This document shows positions 8,748 through 17,732 of a DNA stretch of 40,707 nucleotides, in pieces. The position numbers and the translations under genes were made by a program. Under the pieces are notes generated by a model. That model was not told the origin of the DNA. It saw only the letters and a list, made by a program, of their open reading frames with translations, and searched no databases. The stretch's first letter is position 1, and the number at the start of each line of letters is the position of its first letter. Source of the DNA: Acidimicrobiia bacterium (GTDB lineage: Bacteria > Actinomycetota > Acidimicrobiia > Acidimicrobiales > Aldehydirespiratoraceae); contig JAJEJB010000053.1 of assembly GCA_022828135.1 (NCBI GenBank), positions 1-40,707 of the forward strand. Reading direction: 5' to 3'.

Positions 8748-9545
8748 TCACTCCCGATTCTCAGCCCACCAGCCGTCCAGTCGAGCCAACAACTCGTCGA
8801 CGGGAAGCTCCCCTTCGGTGCGCTTGACCTCCAGCAGCCAGGCCAGGGCCTCGCCCACCTTCGGACCGGGGGGCAGGCCGAGACGGGCCATGACCGCGCC
8901 ACCGTCGATCTGGGGCCGCTCCGCCGCCCGGCGCTCGGCGTCGGCCAGTTCGGCGATGCGACACTCGAGATCGTCGATCTGGCGGTGGAGGTCGGCCTCC
9001 CGCTGGAGGTTGCGGGTGGTGCAGTCCGACCGGACCAGCTGGTTGAGACGGCCAAGCAGCGGCCCCGCGTCCCGGGCGTAGCGGCGCACCGCGGCGTCGC
9101 TCCATCCCGACGCGTAGCCCTTGAACCGTCCCGACAGCCGCACCAGCTCGCTCACGTCGTCGACGGTGCCTTCGTCGAAACCCAGCTCGACCAGCCGCTT
9201 GCGGGTCATCCGGGCCCCTACCGCCTCGTGGTGGCGGAAGGTCACCTCGCCGTGCTCGTAGCTGCGGGTGCGGGGCTTGCCGATGTCGTGGAAGAGCGCC
9301 GCCAACCGGACCACGAGATCGTCAGGAGTCTTGGCCACCACCGCGATCGTGTGGGCCAGCACGTCCTTGTGCCTGTGGATCGGATCCTGCTCCATCTGCA
9401 GATCCGGCAGCTCCGGAACGATCTGAGCCATGGCGCCGCGGTCGATGGCCGACCACAGCCTTGGCGCGGGATCATCGCCGCTGAGCAGGGCGCACAGCTC
9501 TTCTCGGTGGGTCTGCCGGGCATCCACGATCATCACCGTAATCAA
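8748..9545 (-). CDS. HD-domain protein, resembles the C-terminal half of a CCA tRNA nucleotidyltransferase
   Basis: The conserved core DPIHRHKDVLAHTIAVV, LAALFHDIGKPRTR and VTFRHHEAVGARMTRKRL gives the His and His-Asp metal ligands of an HD phosphohydrolase domain. The flanking sequence (LPELPDLQMEQDPIHRHKD before it, a helical arm ending in WLLEVKRTEGELPVDELLARL) is that of actinobacterial CCA-adding enzymes. The catalytic head with GGxVRD and DxD of the nucleotidyltransferase is absent: the protein is 265 residues against roughly 480. It may be a stand-alone phosphodiesterase or phosphatase derived from PcnB, or a relic. The start could be TTG 9545, GTG 9536 or ATG 9533; ATG 9533 seems best. 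Divergent from the lipoprotein gene at 9633. Confidence 0.8.
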   Translation of the reverse strand: MITVMIVDARQTHREELCALLSGDDPAPRLWSAIDRGAMAQIVPELPDLQMEQDPIHRHKDVLAHTIAVVAKTPDDLVVRLAALFHDIGKPRTRSYEHGEVTFRHHEAVGARMTRKRLVELGFDEGTVDDVSELVRLSGRFKGYASGWSDAAVRRYARDAGPLLGRLNQLVRSDCTTRNLQREADLHRQIDDLECRIAELADAERRAAERPQIDGGAVMARLGLPPGPKVGEALAWLLEVKRTEGELPVDELLARLDGWWAENRE

Positions 9546-9632
9546 GCCTATGATCCGGCTTCGCGGTTCTGTCTCGTGACGCGGTGGGACCGCGTCCGCG
9601 GTGTAGGGTGGGCGCCTGGAAAGGAGTTCCTC

Positions 9633-10277
9633 ATGCGATCACTGAGGCTCGCAGCGGCGATATGCGCGCTGGCGCTGGTCGCCGCGGCGTGTAGCGACGA
9701 CGAGAACGGCGAGGAAGTGCCGGTCGACGAGGTGACAACGACCACCGGATCTGCCACTCCCACTACGACCCAGCCCCGGGTGACCACACCGACGACAGCG
9801 CCGCCCGATACGACGACCACGACCGTTGTGGAAGTTGCTCCTACCACAAGCACGACAGTGCCGCCTGACTCCGCGGTCAGCATCGGTCCGCCTCCCCCGC
9901 CGAGCAACGTCAGGTGCCAGGCCGGCACAGCCGAGAACGAGCTCCTGGTGGCGTTCGACGCCCTACCCAATCCAGCCGACATCTCCAAGATCCGCGTCTA
10001 CGTGTCGGTGGACGGCGGGCCGATGATCACCAACGGCGAGTACACCATCGGCGAGATCGACTCCAGCGGCGACCGTTGGGCTGCTCCGGCTCGGAGGCTG
10101 CCCGCCGACGTGCCGTTGCGGCTCACCGCGACCTCCTTCAACCAGTTGGGCCAGGAGTCGGGTTGGTACATCGTGGAGGGTCACTACACCGGCCCGGGGG
10201 CGCCCTGCGGCGAGGCTCTGCCTCCGCCCACCGCCACCGCAGGCTTCGCTGAGGGCGAGGGCGAGCAGGGGCAATAA
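9633..10277 (+). CDS. Lipoprotein with Thr/Pro-rich linker
   Basis: ATG 9633 is preceded by AAGGAG at 9621-9626. Residues 1-20 form a lipoprotein signal (RLAAAICALALVAAACSDDE, lipobox AAAC). Then comes a TTT/P-rich linker (about 33-85), likely a disordered wall-spanning segment, and a roughly 110-residue domain with the look of a beta-sandwich, fibronectin type III-like fold (NELLVAFDALPNPADISKIRVYVSVDGG, RLTATSFNQLGQESGW). It should be anchored to the outer face of the membrane. Function unknown. A TAGGGT at 9605-9610 could be its -10 box. Confidence 0.75.
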   Translation: MRSLRLAAAICALALVAAACSDDENGEEVPVDEVTTTTGSATPTTTQPRVTTPTTAPPDTTTTTVVEVAPTTSTTVPPDSAVSIGPPPPPSNVRCQAGTAENELLVAFDALPNPADISKIRVYVSVDGGPMITNGEYTIGEIDSSGDRWAAPARRLPADVPLRLTATSFNQLGQESGWYIVEGHYTGPGAPCGEALPPPTATAGFAEGEGEQGQ

Positions 10278-10358
10278 CAGGCTCGCTGCGGCGGCCGGGA
10301 ACCAGATCGACCCGGCAGGCGTCATAGGTGTTGACCGTCCCTAGTCGGGAGGACACCT

Positions 10359-11753
10359 ATGCATGATGCGATCAGTCTCCATGTGAGGCCGCTTCGCCAA
10401 CCCTTGAGGATCCTGGCGCTTGCCCTTCTGGGCGCTGTGCTGGTGTTGCTCAGCGGTTGCGTCGGCGGCGACGACGAGGGGGACACCCTGGCTGCAGCCA
10501 GCATGGAATTCCCCGCGGCCTTGGATGAGGGCTCGTTCGATGTAGCCGACACGGCCGAGGTGGCCATTGAGGAGGCGTCGGCCGCTGAGGTCGCCACCGA
10601 AGCCGCCCCTCTTGCCGTTCCCACCGCGCTCACGCCCGCAGGCCTCGGACGGGAGATCGTGTACCGGGCCACGATCGGCGTGCAGGCCGACGACGTCACT
10701 GCGGCCAGCAGCGAGGCGGTGGCCATAGTCCAGGGACTGGGCGGGATCGTGTTCTCCCAGACGACCCGCACCGAGCCCGAGCCCTGGGCCGAGATCGTCT
10801 TCAAGGTGCTTCCCGGCGACTTCTCGACCGCGCTGGAGCGCCTGGCCGGCGTGGGGAAGCTGGTCGACCAGTCGATCAGCGCCGACGATGTGACCGAGCG
10901 GGTCGTCGACCTCGAGAGCCGTATCAGCACGGCCGAGACCAGCGTGGCCCGTCTTCGCCGGCTCCTGGACGAGGCCGTGGACCTCGAGGATGTGGCCGCG
11001 ATCGAGCGTCAACTGCTGGACCGCGAGACAACTCTCGAGGTGCTGCGGGGCCAGTTGCGCACCCTGCGCGACCAGGTGGACCTGGCCACCATCACGCTGA
11101 CCATCACCCAGTCGCCCACCGTGCTGCCCGACACCGGGATCATGGCGCAGGCCTGGGTGTCGGACGACGCCGACGACCCGTGCCTGGGCACCAACCACTT
11201 CAACGCCGACCCCGACACCACCCTGTACTTCTGCCTGGAGGTGGAGAACACCGGCGCCTCGGCGCTGACCGACGTGACGGTCCGCTCCCGTGAGGTGCGC
11301 CTCGATGTCGGCTCCTTCGAACTGGTTCAGGGCCGGTTCGACCGGATCGAGCCCGGCGAGTTGCTGGTGGCGGTGCTGGCCGAGCCCGTCGAGGACGGGC
11401 GGATGGCGGGCAGGGTCGCCACCCGGGGCCTCGAGATCAACCTCGAAGTCGAGGCCGTGCCGGTAGACGCTTCCGGCGAGCTCCTCCAAGAGGTCTCTAC
11501 ATCGGCGTGGGTGTACGTGGACGTGGACCCGGACGAGTCGCTTCCCGGCTTCCGCGACTCGATCTCCGACGGCGCCGGGTTCCTGCGCTGGATCGTGGGC
11601 GTGGCCCTGGTGGCGGTCGGCGTGTTGATCCCGTTCCTGCCCTTCGTGGCCGTGATCATCGCCCTGGTCTGGTGGCGTCGCCGCCGGCGCCGCGGCCGCA
11701 AGCAGGCATCACCCCCGCCTCCACCACCCGCTTCCGGCACAGCCTCCCCCTAA
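10359..11753 (+). CDS. DUF4349 membrane-anchored lipoprotein with an added domain
   Basis: GGGAGG precedes the ATG. An N-terminal lipoprotein signal ends in LLSGC (about residue 31). The DUF4349 domain spans about 95-255 (REIVYRATIGVQADDVTAASSEAVAIVQGLGGIVFS, then a coiled coil ERVVDLESRISTAETSVARLRRLLDEA and LTITQSP). In ordinary DUF4349 proteins a C-terminal TM segment follows directly; here about 135 residues of a beta-rich, DUF11-like domain (CLEVENTGASALTDVTVRSREV) are inserted before the TM helix (about 410-440) and a basic, proline-rich tail. Extracytoplasmic; function of the family unknown. Confidence 0.85.
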   Translation: MHDAISLHVRPLRQPLRILALALLGAVLVLLSGCVGGDDEGDTLAAASMEFPAALDEGSFDVADTAEVAIEEASAAEVATEAAPLAVPTALTPAGLGREIVYRATIGVQADDVTAASSEAVAIVQGLGGIVFSQTTRTEPEPWAEIVFKVLPGDFSTALERLAGVGKLVDQSISADDVTERVVDLESRISTAETSVARLRRLLDEAVDLEDVAAIERQLLDRETTLEVLRGQLRTLRDQVDLATITLTITQSPTVLPDTGIMAQAWVSDDADDPCLGTNHFNADPDTTLYFCLEVENTGASALTDVTVRSREVRLDVGSFELVQGRFDRIEPGELLVAVLAEPVEDGRMAGRVATRGLEINLEVEAVPVDASGELLQEVSTSAWVYVDVDPDESLPGFRDSISDGAGFLRWIVGVALVAVGVLIPFLPFVAVIIALVWWRRRRRRGRKQASPPPPPPASGTASP

Positions 11754-11786
11754 CCTGTCGCGGTCGGCGCCGCGAGAGGAGTCAGC

Positions 11787-12236
11787 GTGGGTGAGCTGCA
11801 GGAACGCAACAAGCAGATCGTGGCGCAGTACTGGGACGCCCTCTATGCCCACGACTGGGATGCCGTCGCCGGGTTCTTCAGCCCCGAGGCCAACTACGTG
11901 GACGTGGGCACGGGCGAGTCGGGTGGGGGTGCCCACGGCCCGGCCCAGATCGTGGCCCGGCTGCGCCTGGGCCTTGAACCGGTGGAGCGCCACACCCACG
12001 AGCCGGGCCTGGTGGTGGCCGAGAGCTCGGTGGTCGTCACCGAGCACCTCGAGGTCTGGTGGTTCCACACCGGCGAGGTGGTCAGGCACCCGTTCACCTC
12101 GGTCATGGAGTTGGACGACGACGGCTTGATCACGCGCTGGTGGGACTACTCCAACCTGTCGAACCTGCTCGACAACGCCCCGCGGTGGTGGCTGGAGCAC
12201 ATCGCCTCCGGCTGGCGCTCCACCCTCGACGCCTGA
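11787..12236 (+). CDS. SnoaL-like / NTF2-fold protein
   Basis: GTG start after GAGAGGAG. The 149 residues follow the SnoaL pattern: N-terminal helix (NKQIVAQYWDALYAHDWDAVAGFFSPEANYVDVG), cone-shaped beta sheet, and the late strand FTSVMELDDDGLITRWWDYSN. Family members are small hydrolases, isomerases or cyclases, or have no known activity. Here the SnoaL protein sits 33 bp after the DUF4349 gene and 13-40 bp before the DUF1214 gene, so it may act with DUF1214 and the sulfotransferase on a lipid or polyketide-type substrate. That last link is inference. Confidence 0.8.
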   Translation: MGELQERNKQIVAQYWDALYAHDWDAVAGFFSPEANYVDVGTGESGGGAHGPAQIVARLRLGLEPVERHTHEPGLVVAESSVVVTEHLEVWWFHTGEVVRHPFTSVMELDDDGLITRWWDYSNLSNLLDNAPRWWLEHIASGWRSTLDA

Positions 12237-12276
12237 CGGACCGCGACCGATGCCCGAGCCCTTGGAGACCACCGAG

Positions 12277-13455
12277 ATGACCGACTCTCCCGATCCGGCC
12301 GCCGTCTGGAGGGAGTTCTGCAGCCGGATCGCCGAAGCGGGGGCGGCCGTGCTGGGCGACCCGGCGGCGTCTGGTGCACGCAACCAGGCCGAGGGGCTGC
12401 GGTGCCTCACCCGGCAGCTGGTGTTCGCGGTGCAGGACGCGGTGGAGTTCCGCGACGCCGACTTCCCCGCCTTCCACCGCTTCGACGACGACGTCACCAA
12501 GTGGGGCGGCCCCAACACCGACAACAACTACCTGCGCTGCTCCATCGACCCGGCCGGCCTGTACCGGCTCACCGCCGACGTGACCGGCTGCCGCGACGCG
12601 ATCCTCTCGCTGTACGAGGGCGACATGCAGCTCGGCCGCTACGGCGTGTTCAGCGAGTGCGCGCTGCGTGAACTGAGCATCGAGGACGGGCGCCTCGAAG
12701 TGATGATTGCGCCCGACCGTCCCGCCGGGGCCGCCAACTGGATGGCCACCAACCCCGAAGCGCGCTATCTCGGGATCAGGGTCTACGTGTGCGACTGGAC
12801 CACCGACGCCGTGCCCGACTTCTACATCGAGCGCCTCGACCGGACCGGCGACCGGCCGGAACGTCTCACCGTCGACCGCATGGCGGCCGCGCTGGATGAG
12901 GCCGCGGGCTGGGTGGAGACCTCGGTCCCCTTCTGGCTGCGCTTCGTCGAAGGGGTACGCCAGCGCAACGGCGACAACGTCCTGACCCCGCCCATGCAGG
13001 CCAAGGGCGGGGCCGACAACATCGCCTACGGCGGCGGGTTCTGGAACCTCGGCGACGACGAGGCGTGGCTGATCACGTTCGAGCCGCCCCACGCCTTCAC
13101 CTGGTCGATCCAGACCCACACCTGGCCCTGGTTCGAGTCGGGCGACTTGGCTCACGCCCAGACCAGCCTCAACGACACCCAGGCCCACATCGACCACGAC
13201 GGCCTGGTGCGGGCCGTGGTCAGCCACCAGGACCCGGGCACGCCCAACTGGATCGACACCGAGGCCCGCCCGGTGGGCATGTGCATCTACCGCTGGATAG
13301 GCGCATCCGATTCGCCGGTTCCCGAGGGAGTCGTGGTCCCGCTGGCCGGGCTGCGCGGCCACCTGCCCGCAGACCATCCGACGGTCACGCCCGACGAGCG
13401 CCGGAGCGTGATGGCGGCCCGGCGCCGGGGCGTGCACCGGCGCTTCCGGCGCTAG
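12277..13455 (+). CDS. DUF1214 domain protein
   Basis: A start at ATG 12277 is favoured by GGAG nine bases upstream; ATG 12250 in the same frame has a weaker site. The protein (392 residues) has the features of DUF1214-type proteins that sit next to sulfotransferases in mycobacteria and Acidimicrobiia: KWGGPNTDNNYLRCSIDP near the N-terminus, and WNLGDDEAWLITFEPPHAFTWSIQTHTWPWFES, NDTQAHIDHDG and VVSHQDPGTPNWIDTE toward the C-terminus. No signal peptide or TM helix. The catalytic role is unknown; the conserved His/Asp/Trp cluster suggests an enzyme. It is followed after 29 bp by the sulfotransferase, so the two are likely coexpressed. Confidence 0.82.
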   Translation: MTDSPDPAAVWREFCSRIAEAGAAVLGDPAASGARNQAEGLRCLTRQLVFAVQDAVEFRDADFPAFHRFDDDVTKWGGPNTDNNYLRCSIDPAGLYRLTADVTGCRDAILSLYEGDMQLGRYGVFSECALRELSIEDGRLEVMIAPDRPAGAANWMATNPEARYLGIRVYVCDWTTDAVPDFYIERLDRTGDRPERLTVDRMAAALDEAAGWVETSVPFWLRFVEGVRQRNGDNVLTPPMQAKGGADNIAYGGGFWNLGDDEAWLITFEPPHAFTWSIQTHTWPWFESGDLAHAQTSLNDTQAHIDHDGLVRAVVSHQDPGTPNWIDTEARPVGMCIYRWIGASDSPVPEGVVVPLAGLRGHLPADHPTVTPDERRSVMAARRRGVHRRFRR

Positions 13456-13484
13456 TCGGGAAGTTCGATCAGGGATCACCTCTG

Positions 13485-14760
13485 GTGGACTGGCGACCCC
13501 CGCCCCGGCCTCGCTGGGTCGACCGGCTCAACGGGCACGCAGACCACGTCGGAGACGCTCGATCGCTTGTGCCGCTGACGACCGGCGAGTTGATCGCCGC
13601 CGCTTCGGCGCAGGCCGCACTGGACGACTTCGGACGGCCCGGCGAGTTCGGCGACGGTGGAGCCGGCGGCACCGGCTGGCAGACCCATTTCGAGACCTTC
13701 ATGGAGGCGTTGGAACGGGAGGGCAACCTTCACCTCACCGGCCGGCTCCTCACCCGCACCGACCTTCTGGCCGCGCTGCGCAACCGGCTGGCACTCGTCG
13801 ATCTGTGGCGGCGCCGGCCCGACATCGGCGAGCAGCCGGTTGACGGACCCCTGGTGGTGATCGGCGCGGCCCGGTCGGGCACTTCCATCCTGCACGAGCT
13901 GCTGGCCCTCGATCCGGCCCACAACACGCCGACCACCTGGAAGGTGCACCGCCCCGTGGCCGCGGCCACCGGCGACGCCGCGACGGTGGCCGCGGCCCGA
14001 CGAAGTGTCGACTCAGTGGTGTCCTTCTGGCACGACGTGCAGCCCGAGTACGAGACCATGCACCACAACGGCGGCGACCTCCCCACCGAGTGCATCTTCT
14101 TGACCGTGCCCACATTCCTGTCGGACAACTGGGCCGGCACCCACACCGTGCCCAGCTACAGCCGCCATCTGGCCGTGGCCGACCACCGTCCCGCCTACGA
14201 GTGGCACCGCCGCACTCTGCAGACGCTGAGCCTGCGCGAGCACGGCCGGCGCTGGGTGCTCAAGGCGCCGAGCCATCTGGCCACCCTGCGGGAGCTGTTC
14301 GCGGTCTACCCCGACGCCAGGGTCATCCAGCTCCACCGGGATCCGGCCCGCACCTTGCCGTCGATGCTGAGCCTCATGGGCACGCTGCGGTGGATGCGCA
14401 CCGACGCAGTCGACATGGAGCCGTTCGTGGAGCCGACCGTGGCCGGCGTGGCCCATCTGCAGCGCCGCGCCATCGCCGACCGGGCCTCGGGCCGCCTGCC
14501 CGACGACCGGTTCTTCGATCTGCAACTACGTGGAGCTGCTCGCCGATCCAGTCGCCGCCATCGGCGCGGCCTACGAGCATTTCGGCCTGGCTCTCCCGAC
14601 AGGGCTGCCCGACGCCATCAGGGCATACCTGGCCTCCAAGCCGAAGGGCGCCAAGGGCAGCCACCGCTACTCGCCCGAGGCGTTCGGCCTGACCGCCGAG
14701 GGGATCCGGTCGGCCTTCGGCGACTATCTCGACCGTTTCGCCGTCGCAGCCGAGGACTGA
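13485..14760 (+). pseudogene. Sulfotransferase family protein, frameshifted near its C-terminus
   Basis: GTG 13485, preceded by AGGGATC, is the likely start; the longer frame upstream is a shadow of the DUF1214 gene. The PAPS-binding P-loop-like motif is PLVVIGAARSGTSILHELLALDP (about residues 122-144), and the 3'-phosphate motif is VIQLHRDPARTLPSMLSL. KAPSHLATLRELFAVYPDA lies between. At 14523-14527 (CAA-C-TAC) one extra base shifts the frame; from TAC 14527 the +1 frame continues VELLADPVAAIGAAYEHFGL to TGA 14758-14760, the family's normal end. If the base is real, the last about 80 residues are lost. A sequencing error is equally possible. Confidence 0.8.
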
Positions 14761-14788
14761 GGGGCTGCGCCATTTGACACCCGCGGCG

Positions 14789-15061
14789 TCAGGCGGAGAC
14801 ACCGCCGTCATGCTGTTCCCGGCGGCGATGGCGGAGCACGGCGCTGACCATCAGGGCCACACCGATGGCGACAACGGCGCCCCCGAATACGAGCGCGGCA
14901 TCGATGTCGGCCCAGTAGAGATCGGTGAGGGCCGACAACGCGATCGCGATGAACACGAGCCCGGACACGGCTGAGATCGAGTCGATGCGCCCTGCGACCC
15001 TCCGATGGGAGGACGGCTCCCGGGTGTCGTCGTCGGGCTTGCCGGTCATCTCGTAGCTCAT
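14789..15061 (-). CDS. Small two-TM membrane protein of the PspC locus
   Basis: 90 residues with a charged, polar N-terminus, two hydrophobic helices (about 31-48 and 55-78) and a basic C-terminal tail (RHRRREQHDG). Its ATG overlaps the stop of the PspC/LiaF-like gene by ATGA, so it is translationally coupled to it. It probably works with that membrane protein. No family recognised. Confidence 0.7.
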   Translation of the reverse strand: MSYEMTGKPDDDTREPSSHRRVAGRIDSISAVSGLVFIAIALSALTDLYWADIDAALVFGGAVVAIGVALMVSAVLRHRRREQHDGGVSA

Positions 15062-16419
15062 TGACGTACAGACCTCTCTATGGCTGCGGGCACGGTTCGC
15101 ACCTCGACCTCACCGATGCCCACGTCGATGTCCAGGCGCAACTCACCCGTGGTCTCGCCCGCCACGGGCACCGCGATCGTGCGCCTCGTGCCGAGGCCCT
15201 CCGTGGACTCGTCCCACGCGTAGCCGACCCCGCGGGTCACGATGCTTCCCACTCCCACCTTGATGTCGGCGGTTGTGGAGATGCTGTCGGGCACGTACAC
15301 CCGCAGCTCGCCGATGCCGAGGCTCAGCTCGACGGAGTGGTCGGTGCGCTCAGGATCGAGGTCGCGCAGGTCCACCACCAACTGGCCGATGCCGTGCCGG
15401 TACTCGTCCTCCAGTTCCTCGATTTCGGCGACGGTCACCCGGGCCTCTCCTATGCCGGAGCCCCGCGGCAGGTCGGCGCCCACCACCAGCAGCAGGAGCG
15501 CTGAGACCGCTGCCCCAAGCCAGATCAGGCTCCGCGCCGGAGCGATGAAGGCCGATGCCAGCAGCCCCGCGCCTGTGATGGCCAGCGCCAGGGCGAAGAA
15601 CACGCCGACGTCGGTGGCGATCACGTCGAGGCGGTCCAGCATCAGCGCTGCGCCGGTGTACACGAACAGGGTCGCGACTGTGAGCAAGCCGATCCATGAG
15701 CGGTCGCGTCGCCGTTTCGCCGGAGGCGAGGGCACGCGTGCAGTGCGCGGGGTCCCGGTCGACGGGGCGGTCGACCACTCCGGCCCGGCCGCGGCGGGGG
15801 GAGCCGGTGCGGGCGACGCGAACGCCGAGGAGGGCGGCGGCGTGCCCGGCGGGGGTGCGTGTGGCACCGGCGGCCGGGCCGGAGTGGGTTTGGACCCGCC
15901 GGCGGGTCCCGGCCACAGGACGAGGGCCACGCCGGCGGCGATGAGGATCAACGCCAGATAGGGAGCGATGCTCCACACATCGACGAACAAGCCGAAGAGG
16001 TCGCCGCTGAGGTTGGCGGTGATGAGCAGGCCGAGGCCGATCAAGGCAACCGCCAGCAGGCTGCGGAAGCGGTTGGGCGAGTCGCCGCCCAGGGCCTTGG
16101 CGATGACGCTGGGCGAGTCCTCGGTGGGCAGGGCCAGCCAGCCGATCAGGTACAGGAACGGACCGGCTCCGCCCAGGAAGGTCAGCACGATGAAGGCGAT
16201 CCTCACGATCACCGAGTCGATGCCGAAGTAGGCGCCGATACCGCCCGCGACTCCGGCGATCACCTTGTCGGTGGAGCTGCGGCGAAGGGTGCGGCGCTCG
16301 GTGGCGGCATTGTCTGCCGCGGCGTCCGTGCCTTCGTCGGGGCTCGGACCTTCCGTGCCCGGCGGCTGCTTTTCCGTCCCGGGCGGCTGCTCTTCGCCGG
16401 ACGGCTGCTCTTCGGCCAT
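15058..16419 (-). CDS. PspC-domain membrane protein with LiaF-like C-terminal domain
   Basis: ATG 16419 is chosen because upstream codons are not protein-like. An acidic, Pro/Gly-rich cytoplasmic leader (1-45) is followed by a PspC domain (STDKVIAGVAGGIGAYFGIDSVIVRIAFIVLTFLGGAGPFLYLIGWLALP split by two helices), several more TM helices, a Pro/Ala-rich loop, three TM helices, and a C-terminal beta-helix-like domain (VELSLGIGELRVYVPDSISTTADIKVGVGSI, repeated GIGEVEV) as in LiaF/DUF4097 proteins. LiaF-type proteins restrain a partner histidine kinase during envelope stress. The divergent kinase at 16549 also has a PspC domain, so this is its probable partner. Confidence 0.85.
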   Translation of the reverse strand: MAEEQPSGEEQPPGTEKQPPGTEGPSPDEGTDAAADNAATERRTLRRSSTDKVIAGVAGGIGAYFGIDSVIVRIAFIVLTFLGGAGPFLYLIGWLALPTEDSPSVIAKALGGDSPNRFRSLLAVALIGLGLLITANLSGDLFGLFVDVWSIAPYLALILIAAGVALVLWPGPAGGSKPTPARPPVPHAPPPGTPPPSSAFASPAPAPPAAAGPEWSTAPSTGTPRTARVPSPPAKRRRDRSWIGLLTVATLFVYTGAALMLDRLDVIATDVGVFFALALAITGAGLLASAFIAPARSLIWLGAAVSALLLLVVGADLPRGSGIGEARVTVAEIEELEDEYRHGIGQLVVDLRDLDPERTDHSVELSLGIGELRVYVPDSISTTADIKVGVGSIVTRGVGYAWDESTEGLGTRRTIAVPVAGETTGELRLDIDVGIGEVEVRTVPAAIERSVRQ

Positions 16420-16548
16420 GGCATGCAGTGTGTGGCGTGGCGTCGAGCCGGCCAATGGGGAATTCCCCTGAACTCTCCCCGAGGACTGCCGTCGACCTAG
16501 GGGTCGGTCCCCGGTGCCGCCCCGCCGCCGCCGTGCCATCATCTCTGC
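16420..16548. promoter_or_regulatory. Divergent promoter region of the PspC locus
   Basis: These 129 bp separate the two oppositely oriented PspC genes and must contain both promoters. I could not assign -35/-10 boxes or an operator with confidence. Confidence 0.4.
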
Positions 16549-17712
16549 ATGGCACCGACCCGGGCCGGCTGGCCGGTCAGGTCCAGCACCGACCGAGTGA
16601 TCGCAGGGGTGTGCGGCGGCATCGGGGCGCGCCTCGGCATCGACGCCACCATCGTGAGGATCGCTTTCGTGGCGCTGGCCCTGGCCTGGGTCGGGGTGCC
16701 CCTCTACCTGCTGGGATGGATCCTGCTGCCCCAGCAGCCCGCGCCCGCCGCAGGGACCGGGCCAGACCGTGTTGCCCTCCCGGCTCGCATCGCGGCCAGG
16801 CGGGCCGCGGGCATGGCCTTGATCGTGCTCGGAACGGTCGTGCTGGTCCGGCACTTAGGAGTGGCGCTGCCAGACACCCTGATCTGGCCCGCCCTGTGCG
16901 TGGCCTTCGGCCTCGGGATTGTGGTCTGGCGGGCGCAGCCCGCCGCCGGCCTGGGCCGGGCCGCCGCGATGCGGATCGCGGCGGGCACGATCCTGCTCGC
17001 GCTCGGCATCGGGGTGATCGCCGCGGCCAACCTGTCGCTGTCGGCGGTTCGGGACGGGCTGCTGTCGGGTGGGCTGGTGGTGGGCGGTCTCGCTCTGATC
17101 CTGGGGCCGTGGGTGGCGGTGCTGTTGCGGGACCGGCGCGACGAGCGTCAGCGACGGATCCGTGCTGACGAGCGGGCCGACGTGGCCGCCCACCTGCACG
17201 ACTCGGTGCTGCAGACCCTGGCCCTCATGCAGAGATCGGATGATCCGGGCCGCATGACCGCGCTGGCCCGGCGCCAGGAGCGCGAGCTGCGCAACTGGCT
17301 CTACGGCGACTCGGCCGAACCCGGCACGGCCACGGTCAGAGCGGCCATCGAGCGCCTGGCCGGAGTGGTGGAGGAGCGTCACGGCGCGGTCATCGAGGTC
17401 GTGTCGGTGGGAGACGCTCCTCTGGATGGCGTGATGGAGTCGCTGGTGGCCGCGGCCGGCGAGGCAATGACCAACGCAGCCCGGTGGTCGGGCTGTCCGA
17501 CGGTGTCGGTCTATGTCGAGGCAGGCCCGGAGGGGGTTGAGATATTCGTGCGCGACCGGGGCGTGGGCTTCGATCCGACCGCGGTGAACGGTGACCGCCA
17601 CGGGATCCGGGACTCGATCCGGGGCCGGCTCGACCGGGTGGGCGGGAGCTGCGAGATCAACAGCTCGAAGGGTCAGGGCACCGAGGTGCGCCTGCACCTG
17701 GCCCGAGGCTGA
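16549..17712 (+). CDS. PspC-domain sensor histidine kinase
   Basis: The N-terminal PspC domain (about 10-65: RSSTDRVIAGVCGGIGARLGIDATIVRIAFVALALAW is its core) is followed by further TM helices to about 195. Then comes a HisKA_3 dimerisation segment with the phosphorylated His in DVAAHLHDSVLQTLALMQR (about 209-227) and an HATPase domain with the N-box EAMTNAARWSG and G-box DRGVGFDP. This is the NarL/DesK-type arrangement, sensing the membrane itself and not an extracellular ligand. It is 20 bp upstream of its response regulator and divergent from a PspC/LiaF-like partner. Confidence 0.92.
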   Translation: MAPTRAGWPVRSSTDRVIAGVCGGIGARLGIDATIVRIAFVALALAWVGVPLYLLGWILLPQQPAPAAGTGPDRVALPARIAARRAAGMALIVLGTVVLVRHLGVALPDTLIWPALCVAFGLGIVVWRAQPAAGLGRAAAMRIAAGTILLALGIGVIAAANLSLSAVRDGLLSGGLVVGGLALILGPWVAVLLRDRRDERQRRIRADERADVAAHLHDSVLQTLALMQRSDDPGRMTALARRQERELRNWLYGDSAEPGTATVRAAIERLAGVVEERHGAVIEVVSVGDAPLDGVMESLVAAAGEAMTNAARWSGCPTVSVYVEAGPEGVEIFVRDRGVGFDPTAVNGDRHGIRDSIRGRLDRVGGSCEINSSKGQGTEVRLHLARG

Positions 17713-17732
17713 GCACCGGTACTGTGGCGGTC

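Noticed and set aside
13065..14777. A 570-codon frame spanning DUF1214 and sulfotransferase genes
   Set aside because: Its first 140 codons are an out-of-frame shadow of the DUF1214 gene and its last 80 are past the frameshift; only the middle is the sulfotransferase.
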